Assembly (NCBI RefSeq): GCF_000013565.1
Contig: NC_007802.1
Span: 4,018,501-4,082,500 of the forward strand
DNA: 64,000 bases
Source: Jannaschia sp. CCS1
GTDB taxonomy: Bacteria > Pseudomonadota > Alphaproteobacteria > Rhodobacterales > Rhodobacteraceae
Direction of reading: 5' to 3'
Below are positions 16,639 to 25,149 of this stretch, piece by piece. The position numbers were made by a program, and so were the translations under genes. The notes under the pieces were generated by a model. It had not been told where the DNA came from, did not search any database, and saw nothing but the letters and a program-made list of their open reading frames with translations. The stretch's first letter is position 1; each line of letters begins with the position of its first letter.

Positions 16639-18137
16639 CGGCTGTCGCCGATGCGCATCTGGACGGTTTTGACCTCCAGGAATTCCTCAAGACCATAGCG
16701 CCCCAATTCGCGTCCCTGCCCGCTTTCCTTGACCCCGCCAAAAGGCATTTCCGGGAAGCCGTCCATCCATGTGTTTGTCCACACGGTCCCCGCCTGCACC
16801 CGGCGCGCGAATGACAGGCAGGTGGACATGTCCTTGGACCAAACCCCCGCAGACAGGCCATAAGTTGCGTTGTTGCAAAGACTTAAGGCGTCATCGAGGG
16901 TCCGAAACGTCAGCACAGCCAGCACCGGACCAAAGACCTCATCACGCGCGATGGCCATGTCTTCGCGCAGATCGGTGACCACCGTGGGCTGGTAGAATTG
17001 CGGCCCCACACCGTCTACGTCCAGCGCCGCGCCACCGATGGCAAGCCGCGCGCCATCCTTCACGGCGTCCTGCACATAGCCGTCGATCTTCGCCATATGC
17101 TCGGGCGAAATGATCGCGCCGACTTGGGTGGCCGGGTCCAGCGGGTCGCCGAACGGCACGCGGCGCGACAGGGCGACGACCTTTGCGGTCAGCTCCTCCG
17201 CCACATCTTCATGCACGATGATACGGGAGCCGGAGTTGCAGCATTCGCCCGCGTTGAAATAGACGCCGAAGGTGATCGCATCGGCGGCCTGATCCAAATC
17301 GGCGTCGGGGAAGATCACCTGCGGGTTCTTGCCGCCCAACTCCAGCGAGACCTTCTTCAACGTGCCGCTGGCGGCTGCGGAAATCTGTTTGCCGACGCCG
17401 GTGGAGCCGGTGAAGCTGACCATATCCACGCGTGGATCCGTCGACAGAACCTCGCCCACCGGGTCGCCAAACCCCAGCACGATGTTGGCGACCCCTGCGG
17501 GCAGCCCTGCCTCGAACAGTAATTCACCCAGAATGCAGGTCGTGGACGGCGTCAGTTCCGACGGTTTGATCACCGCCGTGCAGCCTGCCGCCAGCGCGAA
17601 GGGCAACTTTTGGGACACGATCAGGAACGGAAAGTTCCAGGGCGTGATCATGGACACGACGCCGATGGGCTCTTTCAGGACGACACCCAACATGTCCGCG
17701 CCAAGGGAATTGTGGCTATCGCCATGGATCATCCGCGCGAGGCTGGCAGCGTAGCGCCACAGGTCCGCCGCGCCGCCGATCTCGGCTTTTGCCTGGCTGA
17801 TCGGCTTGCCGGATTCGAGCGTTTCCAGAAGGGCGATCCGGTCCAGATCCCGCTCAATCAGGTCCGCGACTTTGAGCAGGATCGCCGCGCGCGATGCCCC
17901 GCTGGAGAACGGCCAATCGCCCGCATCGAAGGTGGTCCGAGCCGCCGCAATGGCAGCGTCCGCCTCCGTCGCGCCGCCCCTGGCAGCCGTGCTGACGTGG
18001 GTGCCATGGGCCGGGGAGTGCCTGTCGGACACTGCACCATCGGCACTGTCGCACCACACGCCACCGATCAGGTGCCGCCCCCGAAAAGGCGCAGGGATGG
18101 AGACCCCGGCGGAGGGAATAATCGTCATCTCGGTCAT
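16587..18137 (-). CDS. NAD(P)-dependent aldehyde dehydrogenase
   Basis: A 516-residue aldehyde dehydrogenase. The cofactor loop is VSFTGSTGVGK, the general-base Glu sits in SLELGGKNPQ and the catalytic Cys in NAGECCNSGSR; the N-terminal TPWNFPF block is also present. It oxidises an aldehyde to the acid or CoA-independent product. It ends the four-gene catabolic operon with CoA-transferase and enoyl-CoA hydratase and starts 3 bp after the hydratase stop. Substrate not determined. Confidence 0.93.
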   Translation of the reverse strand: MTEMTIIPSAGVSIPAPFRGRHLIGGVWCDSADGAVSDRHSPAHGTHVSTAARGGATEADAAIAAARTTFDAGDWPFSSGASRAAILLKVADLIERDLDRIALLETLESGKPISQAKAEIGGAADLWRYAASLARMIHGDSHNSLGADMLGVVLKEPIGVVSMITPWNFPFLIVSQKLPFALAAGCTAVIKPSELTPSTTCILGELLFEAGLPAGVANIVLGFGDPVGEVLSTDPRVDMVSFTGSTGVGKQISAAASGTLKKVSLELGGKNPQVIFPDADLDQAADAITFGVYFNAGECCNSGSRIIVHEDVAEELTAKVVALSRRVPFGDPLDPATQVGAIISPEHMAKIDGYVQDAVKDGARLAIGGAALDVDGVGPQFYQPTVVTDLREDMAIARDEVFGPVLAVLTFRTLDDALSLCNNATYGLSAGVWSKDMSTCLSFARRVQAGTVWTNTWMDGFPEMPFGGVKESGQGRELGRYGLEEFLEVKTVQMRIGDSRQMWVTPEGVQSADLSE

Positions 18138-18140
18138 CGG

Positions 18141-18905
18141 TCAGGTCCCTCGGAAATCGGGTGTGCGTTTCTCAGCAAAGGCAGCCACGCCCTCCGCCTT
18201 GTCCGCGGTCGCAGCAGCCATGCCACCGCCCAAGGCCTCTATCATCGCGTTGCGATCTTCGCCGACCGCCGCATGGATCTGGTATTTTGCAATCTCGTGG
18301 GCGCGGGGAGAGGCGGCGATCATGTCCTTGGCGATGGTTTCCGCAGTGCCAAGCGGATTGTCAGAGACCTCCGCGAACCCTAGCATCTGCGCCTTTTCCG
18401 CCGACACACGCCGCCCGAACAGCGCCATATCCTTGACCACCGCCTCTGGCAACAGGCGCAAGAGCCGCGTGGTGCCGCCCCATCCGGGCACGATCCCCAC
18501 CTTCGCCTCGGGCAGTGCGAGCGTCGCCCCCGGGGCCATAATGCGCATATCGGCACAGGCCGCCAGTTCCAGCCCGCCGCCGAAGGCATGGGCCTGAAGG
18601 ACCGCGATTGTGGGCTTGGACAACCGCGCGAGGCGGTCGTAGATGCGGTGGCCTTCGCGGACCCAAAGGCGCGCGAAGTCCGTCGGCGAAAGGGCGCCCC
18701 AGCCGCCGATATCCGCCCCCGCACAGAAGGCGCGATTGCCTTCAGCGATGATCAGGACGGCGCGGACGTTCGGATTGCGTTCGATGGTCGCGCAGGCAGT
18801 TTCCAGTTGCGCCAACATCTCGACGGTCAACGCGTTCAGCTTGGACGGATTGTCCAACGTGATCCGCGCGACAGCCCCATCGATGGTGAGGTGAATGGCG
18901 CTCAT
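18141..18905 (-). CDS. enoyl-CoA hydratase/isomerase family protein
   Basis: A 254-residue crotonase-fold protein. The oxyanion-hole segments are AFCAGADIGGWG and AHAFGGGLELAACAD, and the catalytic region PEAKVGIVPGWGGTTRL carries one glutamate in the usual place. It acts on a CoA thioester, consistent with the CoA-transferase directly upstream, whose reading frame it overlaps by 4 nt. Hydratase, isomerase or hydrolase activity cannot be told apart here. Confidence 0.9.
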   Translation of the reverse strand: MSAIHLTIDGAVARITLDNPSKLNALTVEMLAQLETACATIERNPNVRAVLIIAEGNRAFCAGADIGGWGALSPTDFARLWVREGHRIYDRLARLSKPTIAVLQAHAFGGGLELAACADMRIMAPGATLALPEAKVGIVPGWGGTTRLLRLLPEAVVKDMALFGRRVSAEKAQMLGFAEVSDNPLGTAETIAKDMIAASPRAHEIAKYQIHAAVGEDRNAMIEALGGGMAAATADKAEGVAAFAEKRTPDFRGT

Positions 18906-20473
18906 GGCTGCAATCCCATCGGCGCGTGTTGCAGAAGGGACGTCGAGAGCGTCACCGCATTCTGCGCGACGGTGACGCGGCCTGCGCTGGCGGAGACGAT
19001 GTCCCGGTCGGGGTCGATGCCGGGCATGATTTCAGTGGCGATCAACCCGTCGTCGCCAAGGCGCATCACGCACCGCTCGGTGATATAAAGGACATCCGCC
19101 CCCCGCGCCCGCGCCCGGCGGCCCGCGAAGGTGACGTGTTCGACCGTCTCCACCATCTTGGTGAATTTGCCCGGCTTGGTGATGGTCAGGGCGTCGTCGG
19201 TGACGTCAAACTGGCCGCCTGCCTCGAAAAATCCGCTGAAGACGATCTTCTTGGCGTGGGCCGTGATGTCCACGAACCCGCCGCATCCCGCCGTCAGGTA
19301 GGGTTTCTTGCCAAGTTTCGACACGTTCACGTTGCCGTCCACGTCGACCTCCATGAACGACAGGAAGGACACGTCAAACCCGCCGCCCTGGAAGTAGCTG
19401 AACTGGTTGGGAGAGGGCACGAAGGCATCGGCGTTCGAGGCGCAGCCAAACGCGAACCCGGTCAGGGGCATGCCGCCGACAGCGCCCTGTTCGATGGCCC
19501 ATGTGACGGCGTCGTGGGCCCCTTCTTCCAGCAGAATACGCGGCACCATGGCCGAGATCCCGAAGCCCAGATTGGCGGTCATCCCGCGCGTGAGTTCCAT
19601 AGCGGCGCGCCGCGCAATGATCTTTTCGACCCCATGTTCCGCCAGCGCGAAAGAGGCCCAAGGCCGCATGACCTCACCGCTAATGGCCGGATCATAGGGC
19701 GTTTCCGTCGTCTGCTTCTGGTCGGGCGCGACGACGATCAGATCCACCAGATGCCCCGGCACATGGACATCGTGGGGCCGCAAGCTGCCCGCCGCCGTCA
19801 CGCGTTTGACTTGCGCGATCACCAGCCCGCCGTGGTTGCGCGTCGCGATCGCCTGATCGAGGCCGCCAAGATATGCGCCCTCATGTTCATAGGTCAGGTT
19901 GCCGTTTTCATCCGCCGTGGTGGCGCGAATGATGGCCACGTCCGGCACGATGTTGGGGAAGTGCAGCCAGGTATCACCGGCGAATTCCACGCGGGACACA
20001 ATGGGCGCGGCGTCGGCGGAGGCGTTCATCGCGCACCCTTCGCGGATTGGGTCCACAAACGTCTCCAACCCCACCTGCGTCAAGACGCCGGGGCGGCGCG
20101 CGGCCACATCGCGGTGCATGTCATAGAGGATGCCGGAGGGCACGTTGTAGGCCGCGACGCGGTCCTCCACGACCATTTGCCAAATCTCAGGCATCGGCAG
20201 GGACGACGGGCCGGACGGGTAGGAGCCACCGATGATCCGCGACAAAAGGCCGTCCTTGGCGATGTGGTCCACACCCTTCACACCATACATGTCGCCTGCC
20301 GCGATGGGGTGGATCGTGGTCAGGTTTTGCGGGTGCCCCTCGGCATCGAACCGCGCGCCGATGGCCTGCAGCACGGCATCCGGGCAGCCCAACGCGCTGC
20401 TGGAGGATACGGTCACAACCGCGCAGTCCTTGATCTGTCCAGCGGCCTCTGCGCCGGTGACGATCTTGCCCAT
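18902..20473 (-). CDS. acyl-CoA:acetate/3-ketoacid CoA-transferase (YdiF type)
   Basis: A 523-residue fused alpha-beta family I CoA-transferase. The catalytic glutamate lies in WAIEQGAVGGMPLTG of the beta half; the alpha half carries the glycine-rich FDAEGHPQNLTTIHPIAAGDM. It activates a short-chain carboxylic acid by CoA transfer. The start at 20473 is chosen because MGKIVTGAEAA begins the conserved region. It is 1 bp from the Gfo/Idh stop and overlaps the enoyl-CoA hydratase start, so it is a tightly coupled operon member. Confidence 0.9.
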   Translation of the reverse strand: MGKIVTGAEAAGQIKDCAVVTVSSSSALGCPDAVLQAIGARFDAEGHPQNLTTIHPIAAGDMYGVKGVDHIAKDGLLSRIIGGSYPSGPSSLPMPEIWQMVVEDRVAAYNVPSGILYDMHRDVAARRPGVLTQVGLETFVDPIREGCAMNASADAAPIVSRVEFAGDTWLHFPNIVPDVAIIRATTADENGNLTYEHEGAYLGGLDQAIATRNHGGLVIAQVKRVTAAGSLRPHDVHVPGHLVDLIVVAPDQKQTTETPYDPAISGEVMRPWASFALAEHGVEKIIARRAAMELTRGMTANLGFGISAMVPRILLEEGAHDAVTWAIEQGAVGGMPLTGFAFGCASNADAFVPSPNQFSYFQGGGFDVSFLSFMEVDVDGNVNVSKLGKKPYLTAGCGGFVDITAHAKKIVFSGFFEAGGQFDVTDDALTITKPGKFTKMVETVEHVTFAGRRARARGADVLYITERCVMRLGDDGLIATEIMPGIDPDRDIVSASAGRVTVAQNAVTLSTSLLQHAPMGLQP

Positions 20474-20474
20474 G

Positions 20475-21467
20475 CTACAGCCCACCGTAGTCAACGGTCG
20501 TTCGCGAACCGGTCTCGGCGGCCTTCGCGACGGCAGCAGCTACGGCAAGGGATTTCACCCCATCCACGCCATCAGCGGCGGGGCGACCTTCGCCCGCGCA
20601 CGCCTTGGTGAACAACTCCACCGCGCGGTTGTAGAGGCCATGATGGGCATATTCGACCACCTGTTCTCCCCCCTCAAAGCGCAGCAAGACATCTCCGACC
20701 GGGGCCTGCGTCATCACCCCCTTGGCGATGATCGAGCCTTCGGTTCCATGCACCTCAATCCCCGTACCCGCATAGGCATGGGTAAAGCTCTCATGGGTGT
20801 GAACCATCGCGCCCGAGGGCATGGACCAGACAGACATCGCGCTGTCTTCCACCCCCCGCCCCATCCCGGAGGCCGTTTTCATGGCTACGACGTCAATGGG
20901 ATCCTCGCCCAGGTGAAACCGCACCGTGTCCGCGTCATGGACGGTGATATCGGGGATCACGCCACCACCCGCATCCGGATTGTCGATCCGCCACCCCTGC
21001 AAATGTGGGGGCAAATGAACGGCGTGGAAGACGCGAACGGACAGGACATCACCAATGCGGCCCGTCTCGATCAGCGCACGGATGGCAAGATGACTGCCCG
21101 CGTTGCGCAGGTGGTGGTTGGTGCCGAAGGTCACGCCCGCCGCATCCGCCGCCTTCACCATGCGCGCGGCATCGGCGACGTTCATCGCGAGGGGCTTTTC
21201 ACATAGCACATGTTTGCCGGCCTTGATCGCGGCCATGGCCTGCGGCAGGTGCTTTTCGTTCGTTGTGGAGATGTAGACCGCATCGACGCCGTCCATCGCC
21301 GCGTCCAGATCGGTGACGCCTTTGGCAATATCGTGGGTGGTGGCGTAGCTCGCGGCGCGATCAGGACTGGAGCTAAGGACGGTCGCGGTCTCTCCGCCCG
21401 AAGCGCGAATGGCGCCGATCATATGCTCAGCCGCAATGGTACTCGCCCCGATCAATCCCCAACGCAT
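20475..21467 (-). CDS. Gfo/Idh/MocA family oxidoreductase
   Basis: A 330-residue NAD(P)-dependent sugar or inositol dehydrogenase. The N-terminal Rossmann motif WGLIGASTIAAEHMIGAI is followed by the EKP signature (HVLCEKPLAMN) whose Lys is catalytic. It is the first gene of the four-gene catabolic operon, and the 73-bp gap upstream contains two LacI-type palindromes. Oxidation of a sugar derivative to a keto compound that is later made a CoA ester is the plausible flow. Confidence 0.92.
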   Translation of the reverse strand: MRWGLIGASTIAAEHMIGAIRASGGETATVLSSSPDRAASYATTHDIAKGVTDLDAAMDGVDAVYISTTNEKHLPQAMAAIKAGKHVLCEKPLAMNVADAARMVKAADAAGVTFGTNHHLRNAGSHLAIRALIETGRIGDVLSVRVFHAVHLPPHLQGWRIDNPDAGGGVIPDITVHDADTVRFHLGEDPIDVVAMKTASGMGRGVEDSAMSVWSMPSGAMVHTHESFTHAYAGTGIEVHGTEGSIIAKGVMTQAPVGDVLLRFEGGEQVVEYAHHGLYNRAVELFTKACAGEGRPAADGVDGVKSLAVAAAVAKAAETGSRTTVDYGGL

Positions 21468-21484
21468 GACACTCTCCGGCAAAT

Positions 21485-21496
21485 TGGAACGTTCCG
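21485..21496. promoter_or_regulatory. LacI-type operator (TGGAACGTTCCG)
   Basis: A 10-bp perfect palindrome GGAACGTTCC, 17 bp upstream of the Gfo/Idh start. Its centre is 25 bp from that of the second copy at 21510-21521, placing both sites on about the same face of the helix. Confidence 0.6.
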
Positions 21497-21509
21497 ATTT
21501 CTGGATAAT

Positions 21510-21521
21510 TGGAACGTTCCA
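21510..21521. promoter_or_regulatory. LacI-type operator TGGAACGTTCCA
   Basis: A perfect 12-bp palindrome identical to the one at 10895-10906 before the GMC operon. With 21485-21496 it forms a double operator for the Gfo/Idh operon. Confidence 0.65.
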
Positions 21522-21540
21522 CAATGAGAGTCAAGCCTGC

Positions 21541-22614
21541 TCAGGATCTGGTGCAGCTAAGCCCGGTGTCGACATCGAAGAGATGCGCGGAGGAGGCGTC
21601 GATGGCCACTTGCAGCGTCGTTTTGGCCTGAATGTTGACCTGTCCGGGCAGTTGCATGGCGAAGTCATCGGACCCGGCGACCGCGCCATAGACGAAGGTT
21701 TCCGTCCCCAACTGCTCCACCGCGCGGACCTGCAATGGCACGCCGTCGCCGTCCGCCGGGTTCGTGTGACCGGGGCGCACGCCCAACTCCACCGCCTGCC
21801 CCGCGCGCGTGGTGAAGCGGGTCGCATCCAAGGCGACCTCGGCCCCACCTTCGGACACGAACGCGCCGTTTTCGCCCATCGTGCCCCGGATGAAGTTCAT
21901 TTTGGGCGAGCCGATGAAGCCCGCCACGAAACGGTTGGCAGGGGCGTTGAACAGCTCCAGCGGGGGGCCGAATTGTTCCAGCTTTCCGGCGCGCAGGACG
22001 GCAATCTTGTCGGCCATGGTCATCGCTTCGACCTGATCGTGGGTGACGTAGACCATGGTGTTGCCAAGGCGCTGGTGCAATTCGCTGATCTCTCCCCGTG
22101 TCGCAACGCGAAGCTCCGCGTCGAGGTTCGACAAAGGCTCGTCAAACAGGAACACGCGCGGCTCCCGCACCACGGCACGGCCAATGGCGACGCGCTGGCG
22201 CTGCCCGCCGGAGAGCTGACCGGGGCGACGGTCGAGGTAATCGTCGATCTGCAGCATCCGCGCGGCTTCCCCGACGCGGCTATCGATTTCCGCCCGCTCC
22301 ATGCCGATATTTTCAAGGCCGAAGGACAGGTTATTGCGCACCGACATGTGGGGGTACAGGGCGTAGGATTGGAACACCATCGCCAACCCGCGCTTGGAGG
22401 CGGGGACGTGGTTCAACACCTCATTGTCGATGGCGATCTCGCCCGAGGAGATCTCCTCCAACCCCGCGATCATGCGCAACAGCGTGGACTTGCCGCAGCC
22501 CGAGGGGCCGACGAATACGCAGAACTCACCGGACTTCACCGTGATGTCGACGCCGTGGATCACCTCCACCGGGCCGTAGGCTTTCTTGACGTTGCGCAGT
22601 TCTAGAAGGGCCAT
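21541..22614 (-). CDS. sugar ABC transporter ATP-binding protein (UgpC/MalK type), second system
   Basis: A 357-residue ATPase of the CUT1 importer class with intact Walker [18 protein letters not shown] signature, FLFDEP Walker B and YVTHDQ H-loop, plus the C-terminal MalK-like regulatory domain. It is the last gene of the second sugar transporter and lies just upstream of the Gfo/Idh operon. Transporter and catabolic genes therefore probably serve the same substrate. Confidence 0.93.
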   Translation of the reverse strand: MALLELRNVKKAYGPVEVIHGVDITVKSGEFCVFVGPSGCGKSTLLRMIAGLEEISSGEIAIDNEVLNHVPASKRGLAMVFQSYALYPHMSVRNNLSFGLENIGMERAEIDSRVGEAARMLQIDDYLDRRPGQLSGGQRQRVAIGRAVVREPRVFLFDEPLSNLDAELRVATRGEISELHQRLGNTMVYVTHDQVEAMTMADKIAVLRAGKLEQFGPPLELFNAPANRFVAGFIGSPKMNFIRGTMGENGAFVSEGGAEVALDATRFTTRAGQAVELGVRPGHTNPADGDGVPLQVRAVEQLGTETFVYGAVAGSDDFAMQLPGQVNIQAKTTLQVAIDASSAHLFDVDTGLSCTRS

Positions 22615-22621
22615 GAGAGTC

Positions 22622-24058
22622 TCATTTCATGCCGGTATTCGCGATGCCGGTGGTGATATATTTCTGCAGGAACACGAAGACGAGCGTCGTGGGGATCAGG
22701 CTGACAACAGTCATCGCGAGGCGGTAATGTTCCTGGCTGATATGTTCGCCCCGGAATTCCAGCAGGCACAATTGGATCGTGTAGGCCTCGGTATTCGTGG
22801 CGATGGCGACCATGGGAATAATCAGGTCATTCCAGCGCCAGATGACCGACAGGATGCCAAGCGCCGCGATGGCGGGCAGCGCGAGGGGCAGGACGATGCG
22901 CCAGTAGACCTTCCATTCGGACGCAGAATCCATCCGCGCGGCTTCGAGCAATTCATCCGGGATCGTCAGCATGTATTGGCGCAGCAGGAAGACGCCTGCT
23001 GGCGTGGCCGCGCCGGGGATGATGACGCCCCAGATAGACCCGGAAAGCCCGGTGGCGTTGATCGCCTTGAAGACCCCTACGAGCGTGATCGTTGCGGGCA
23101 CCATCAGCGTCGCGAGGATTACGACAAGGAACAGCGTTTGGCCTTTGAACGTGTATTTCGACAGGGCGAAGGCGGCCATGGAGTTGATCAGCAGCGTCAT
23201 TAGAGTCGCGATCACTGTCACAAGGACGGAGTTGGTGATGCAGGTCGCGAAGTCCACGTTGACGCCGTAAGCGGTGCCGGTCAGCGGCTCTGAATAATTG
23301 CCCCAGGCGGGCGAGATGGTGCGGTTGGCGGTGACGCTTTCCGCAGGCAGGCGCACGACTTGCGACGCATCGCCGTTGACGGCACGACCGGGGAGGAACT
23401 CCGACGCGGCGTTGGGGTTGGGGATTGCCCATTCCATGACCTCGCCCGTGTCCGGGTGCGGCGCGGTGACGAGGACCTGGGTGACGATGCGGTTGGGCTG
23501 GTAGGGCTCCACGCCCAGATATTCGAGGAGCAGGCGTTGTTGATCCGCGTCCAGCGCTTCGACCACAGCATCCAGATCAAACGCTTCCCGCGCCTGCGGG
23601 GTTAACGCGGCGTAGCGGTTCAGCCATTCGGGCAGCCGCTCCTCCGCTATAAGCGTCCTCGCCGCGTTGCTGACTTGGCCGAGATGGGAGCGGAGGGCGT
23701 AAAGGGCATTGCCTTCGAAGCCCTCCAGGTAGGCGGTAACGTCCCTGCCCTCTTGCTCCGCCTCGGACAGGTCGGACCAATTCAACACCCAAAGCGGCAG
23801 ATCCGCGATGATGGAAATCTCGCGCCCATCGGGGCCGTTGACCGTGGCACGGGCGACGCGGTCGAAGTCTCCGGGCAGCAGGGACAGGTCCTGGGATTCA
23901 ATCTGGAACTGCGATTTGACCGAGTTCAGGCCAAGCCAGACCACCGGCACCAGAATAATCAGGAAGCCGAAGATCAGGTAGGCGTAGGACAGCCAGTCGG
24001 TCCAGCTGAGGCGTCCGCGCCCTTGTGTGCGCGACAGGAAACCCCACACGGCACTCAT
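22622..24058 (-). CDS. sugar ABC transporter permease (MalG type) with a large periplasmic insertion
   Basis: A 478-residue permease, against about 280 in the family. The first helix (about residues 27-46) is followed by some 225 residues before the second helix (about 274-295), where roughly 50 is normal. The extra hydrophilic segment is acidic and should face the periplasm. The remainder is typical, including the EAA loop ELLEAARMDSASEWKVYWRI. It overlaps the other permease gene by 4 nt and ends 7 bp before the ATPase gene. Confidence 0.9.
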   Translation of the reverse strand: MSAVWGFLSRTQGRGRLSWTDWLSYAYLIFGFLIILVPVVWLGLNSVKSQFQIESQDLSLLPGDFDRVARATVNGPDGREISIIADLPLWVLNWSDLSEAEQEGRDVTAYLEGFEGNALYALRSHLGQVSNAARTLIAEERLPEWLNRYAALTPQAREAFDLDAVVEALDADQQRLLLEYLGVEPYQPNRIVTQVLVTAPHPDTGEVMEWAIPNPNAASEFLPGRAVNGDASQVVRLPAESVTANRTISPAWGNYSEPLTGTAYGVNVDFATCITNSVLVTVIATLMTLLINSMAAFALSKYTFKGQTLFLVVILATLMVPATITLVGVFKAINATGLSGSIWGVIIPGAATPAGVFLLRQYMLTIPDELLEAARMDSASEWKVYWRIVLPLALPAIAALGILSVIWRWNDLIIPMVAIATNTEAYTIQLCLLEFRGEHISQEHYRLAMTVVSLIPTTLVFVFLQKYITTGIANTGMK

Positions 24059-25116
24059 CGCGCGGACCGACCGCTGAGGAAGATCTGGATGATCGAGAAG
24101 ATCGCCAGCGCGCCCGCGATAATCAGCGACGCGGTCGCCGCGATGCCGAGGCCGTTGGGCGTTGGGTTGCCGCGCAGGCCAGCGGTTTCAAAGATATAGG
24201 CCACGATGGAGATCCAGCCGACCTGCATGGCGTAGAGCTCTTCAAAGGCCTGGAACGCCTTGATCAGGGACAGGACCGTGACGACCAGCAGGGTGGGCAT
24301 CAACAACGGCAAGGTGATCTTGCGCAGCACACGCCAAGGGGACGCGCCGTCCATTTCAGCTGCTTCGTAGAGGTCCGATGGGATCGCTTGCAAGCCCGCC
24401 AGAAGGATCAGCATATAGAAGCCCAAGTGTGCCCAGGTGAACACGAAAACGGACCAAAACATCGTCCAGGCCGGGTCCACCAGCCATTGGATCGGCGCAT
24501 CGATCCAGCCCCATTCCATCAGGGTGATCGACAACACGCCCTGACGTTTCAGGATCAGCGTCCAAAGGAAGCCGACCACGACGGGCGACAGCATGACAGG
24601 GTAGAAGAAGATCGACCGCCAGAGGCCGCGCGCCACGATATCGCGGTTCAGGACCAGCGCGGTGATCAGGGAAAACAGCACCATGATCGGCACTTGGAAG
24701 ATGACGAAGACCGATGTGTCCATGACCGCGCGGTAGAATTGGTCGTCTTCCAGATTTGGCGCGCCGGTGTCGATCTGGGTTTCCGCCAGCAGGCGCTGCC
24801 AGTTGTCGGTGCCCGCAAAGGGGCGGTCGGCGAAATTGATGGACTGGCCTTCGGTGACCGAAAAGCCCACGTTGATGAACAGCGGTGCGAAGGTGAAGAT
24901 GCCGAAGACCAGAAGGTTCGGCAGCAGGAACAGATAGGGCAACGGCCCGTGGCCGCGCATCTTCTGGGCCAGTTCAATCGGCCAGCCGAGCACGGCCATG
25001 GCGCGGGACGACAGGGTGCCGGAGGGCCGTGCAATCAAGGCCCCCACGATAAGATACACAAGGAAAGCAAGAGGCCAGGACGAGCCCGCGAAGGCGTTTT
25101 CAATCGCCGTCCACAT
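24055..25116 (-). CDS. sugar ABC transporter permease (MalF type)
   Basis: A 353-residue permease. An extra N-terminal hydrophobic segment (about residues 14-30) precedes the usual six helices; the EAA motif is DLYEAAEMDGASPWRVLRKI. It follows the binding-protein gene by 33 bp and overlaps the larger MalG-type permease by 4 nt. MalF-like extra helices are common, and here both subunits of the pair are extended. Confidence 0.9.
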   Translation of the reverse strand: MWTAIENAFAGSSWPLAFLVYLIVGALIARPSGTLSSRAMAVLGWPIELAQKMRGHGPLPYLFLLPNLLVFGIFTFAPLFINVGFSVTEGQSINFADRPFAGTDNWQRLLAETQIDTGAPNLEDDQFYRAVMDTSVFVIFQVPIMVLFSLITALVLNRDIVARGLWRSIFFYPVMLSPVVVGFLWTLILKRQGVLSITLMEWGWIDAPIQWLVDPAWTMFWSVFVFTWAHLGFYMLILLAGLQAIPSDLYEAAEMDGASPWRVLRKITLPLLMPTLLVVTVLSLIKAFQAFEELYAMQVGWISIVAYIFETAGLRGNPTPNGLGIAATASLIIAGALAIFSIIQIFLSGRSAR

Positions 25117-25149
25117 CGCGCGCTATTCCCCCCTGGCCCCGGCTCGTTC

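Noticed and set aside
18926..20611. 561-codon plus-strand frame
   Set aside because: Antisense to the CoA-transferase gene; no ribosome site or recognisable fold.
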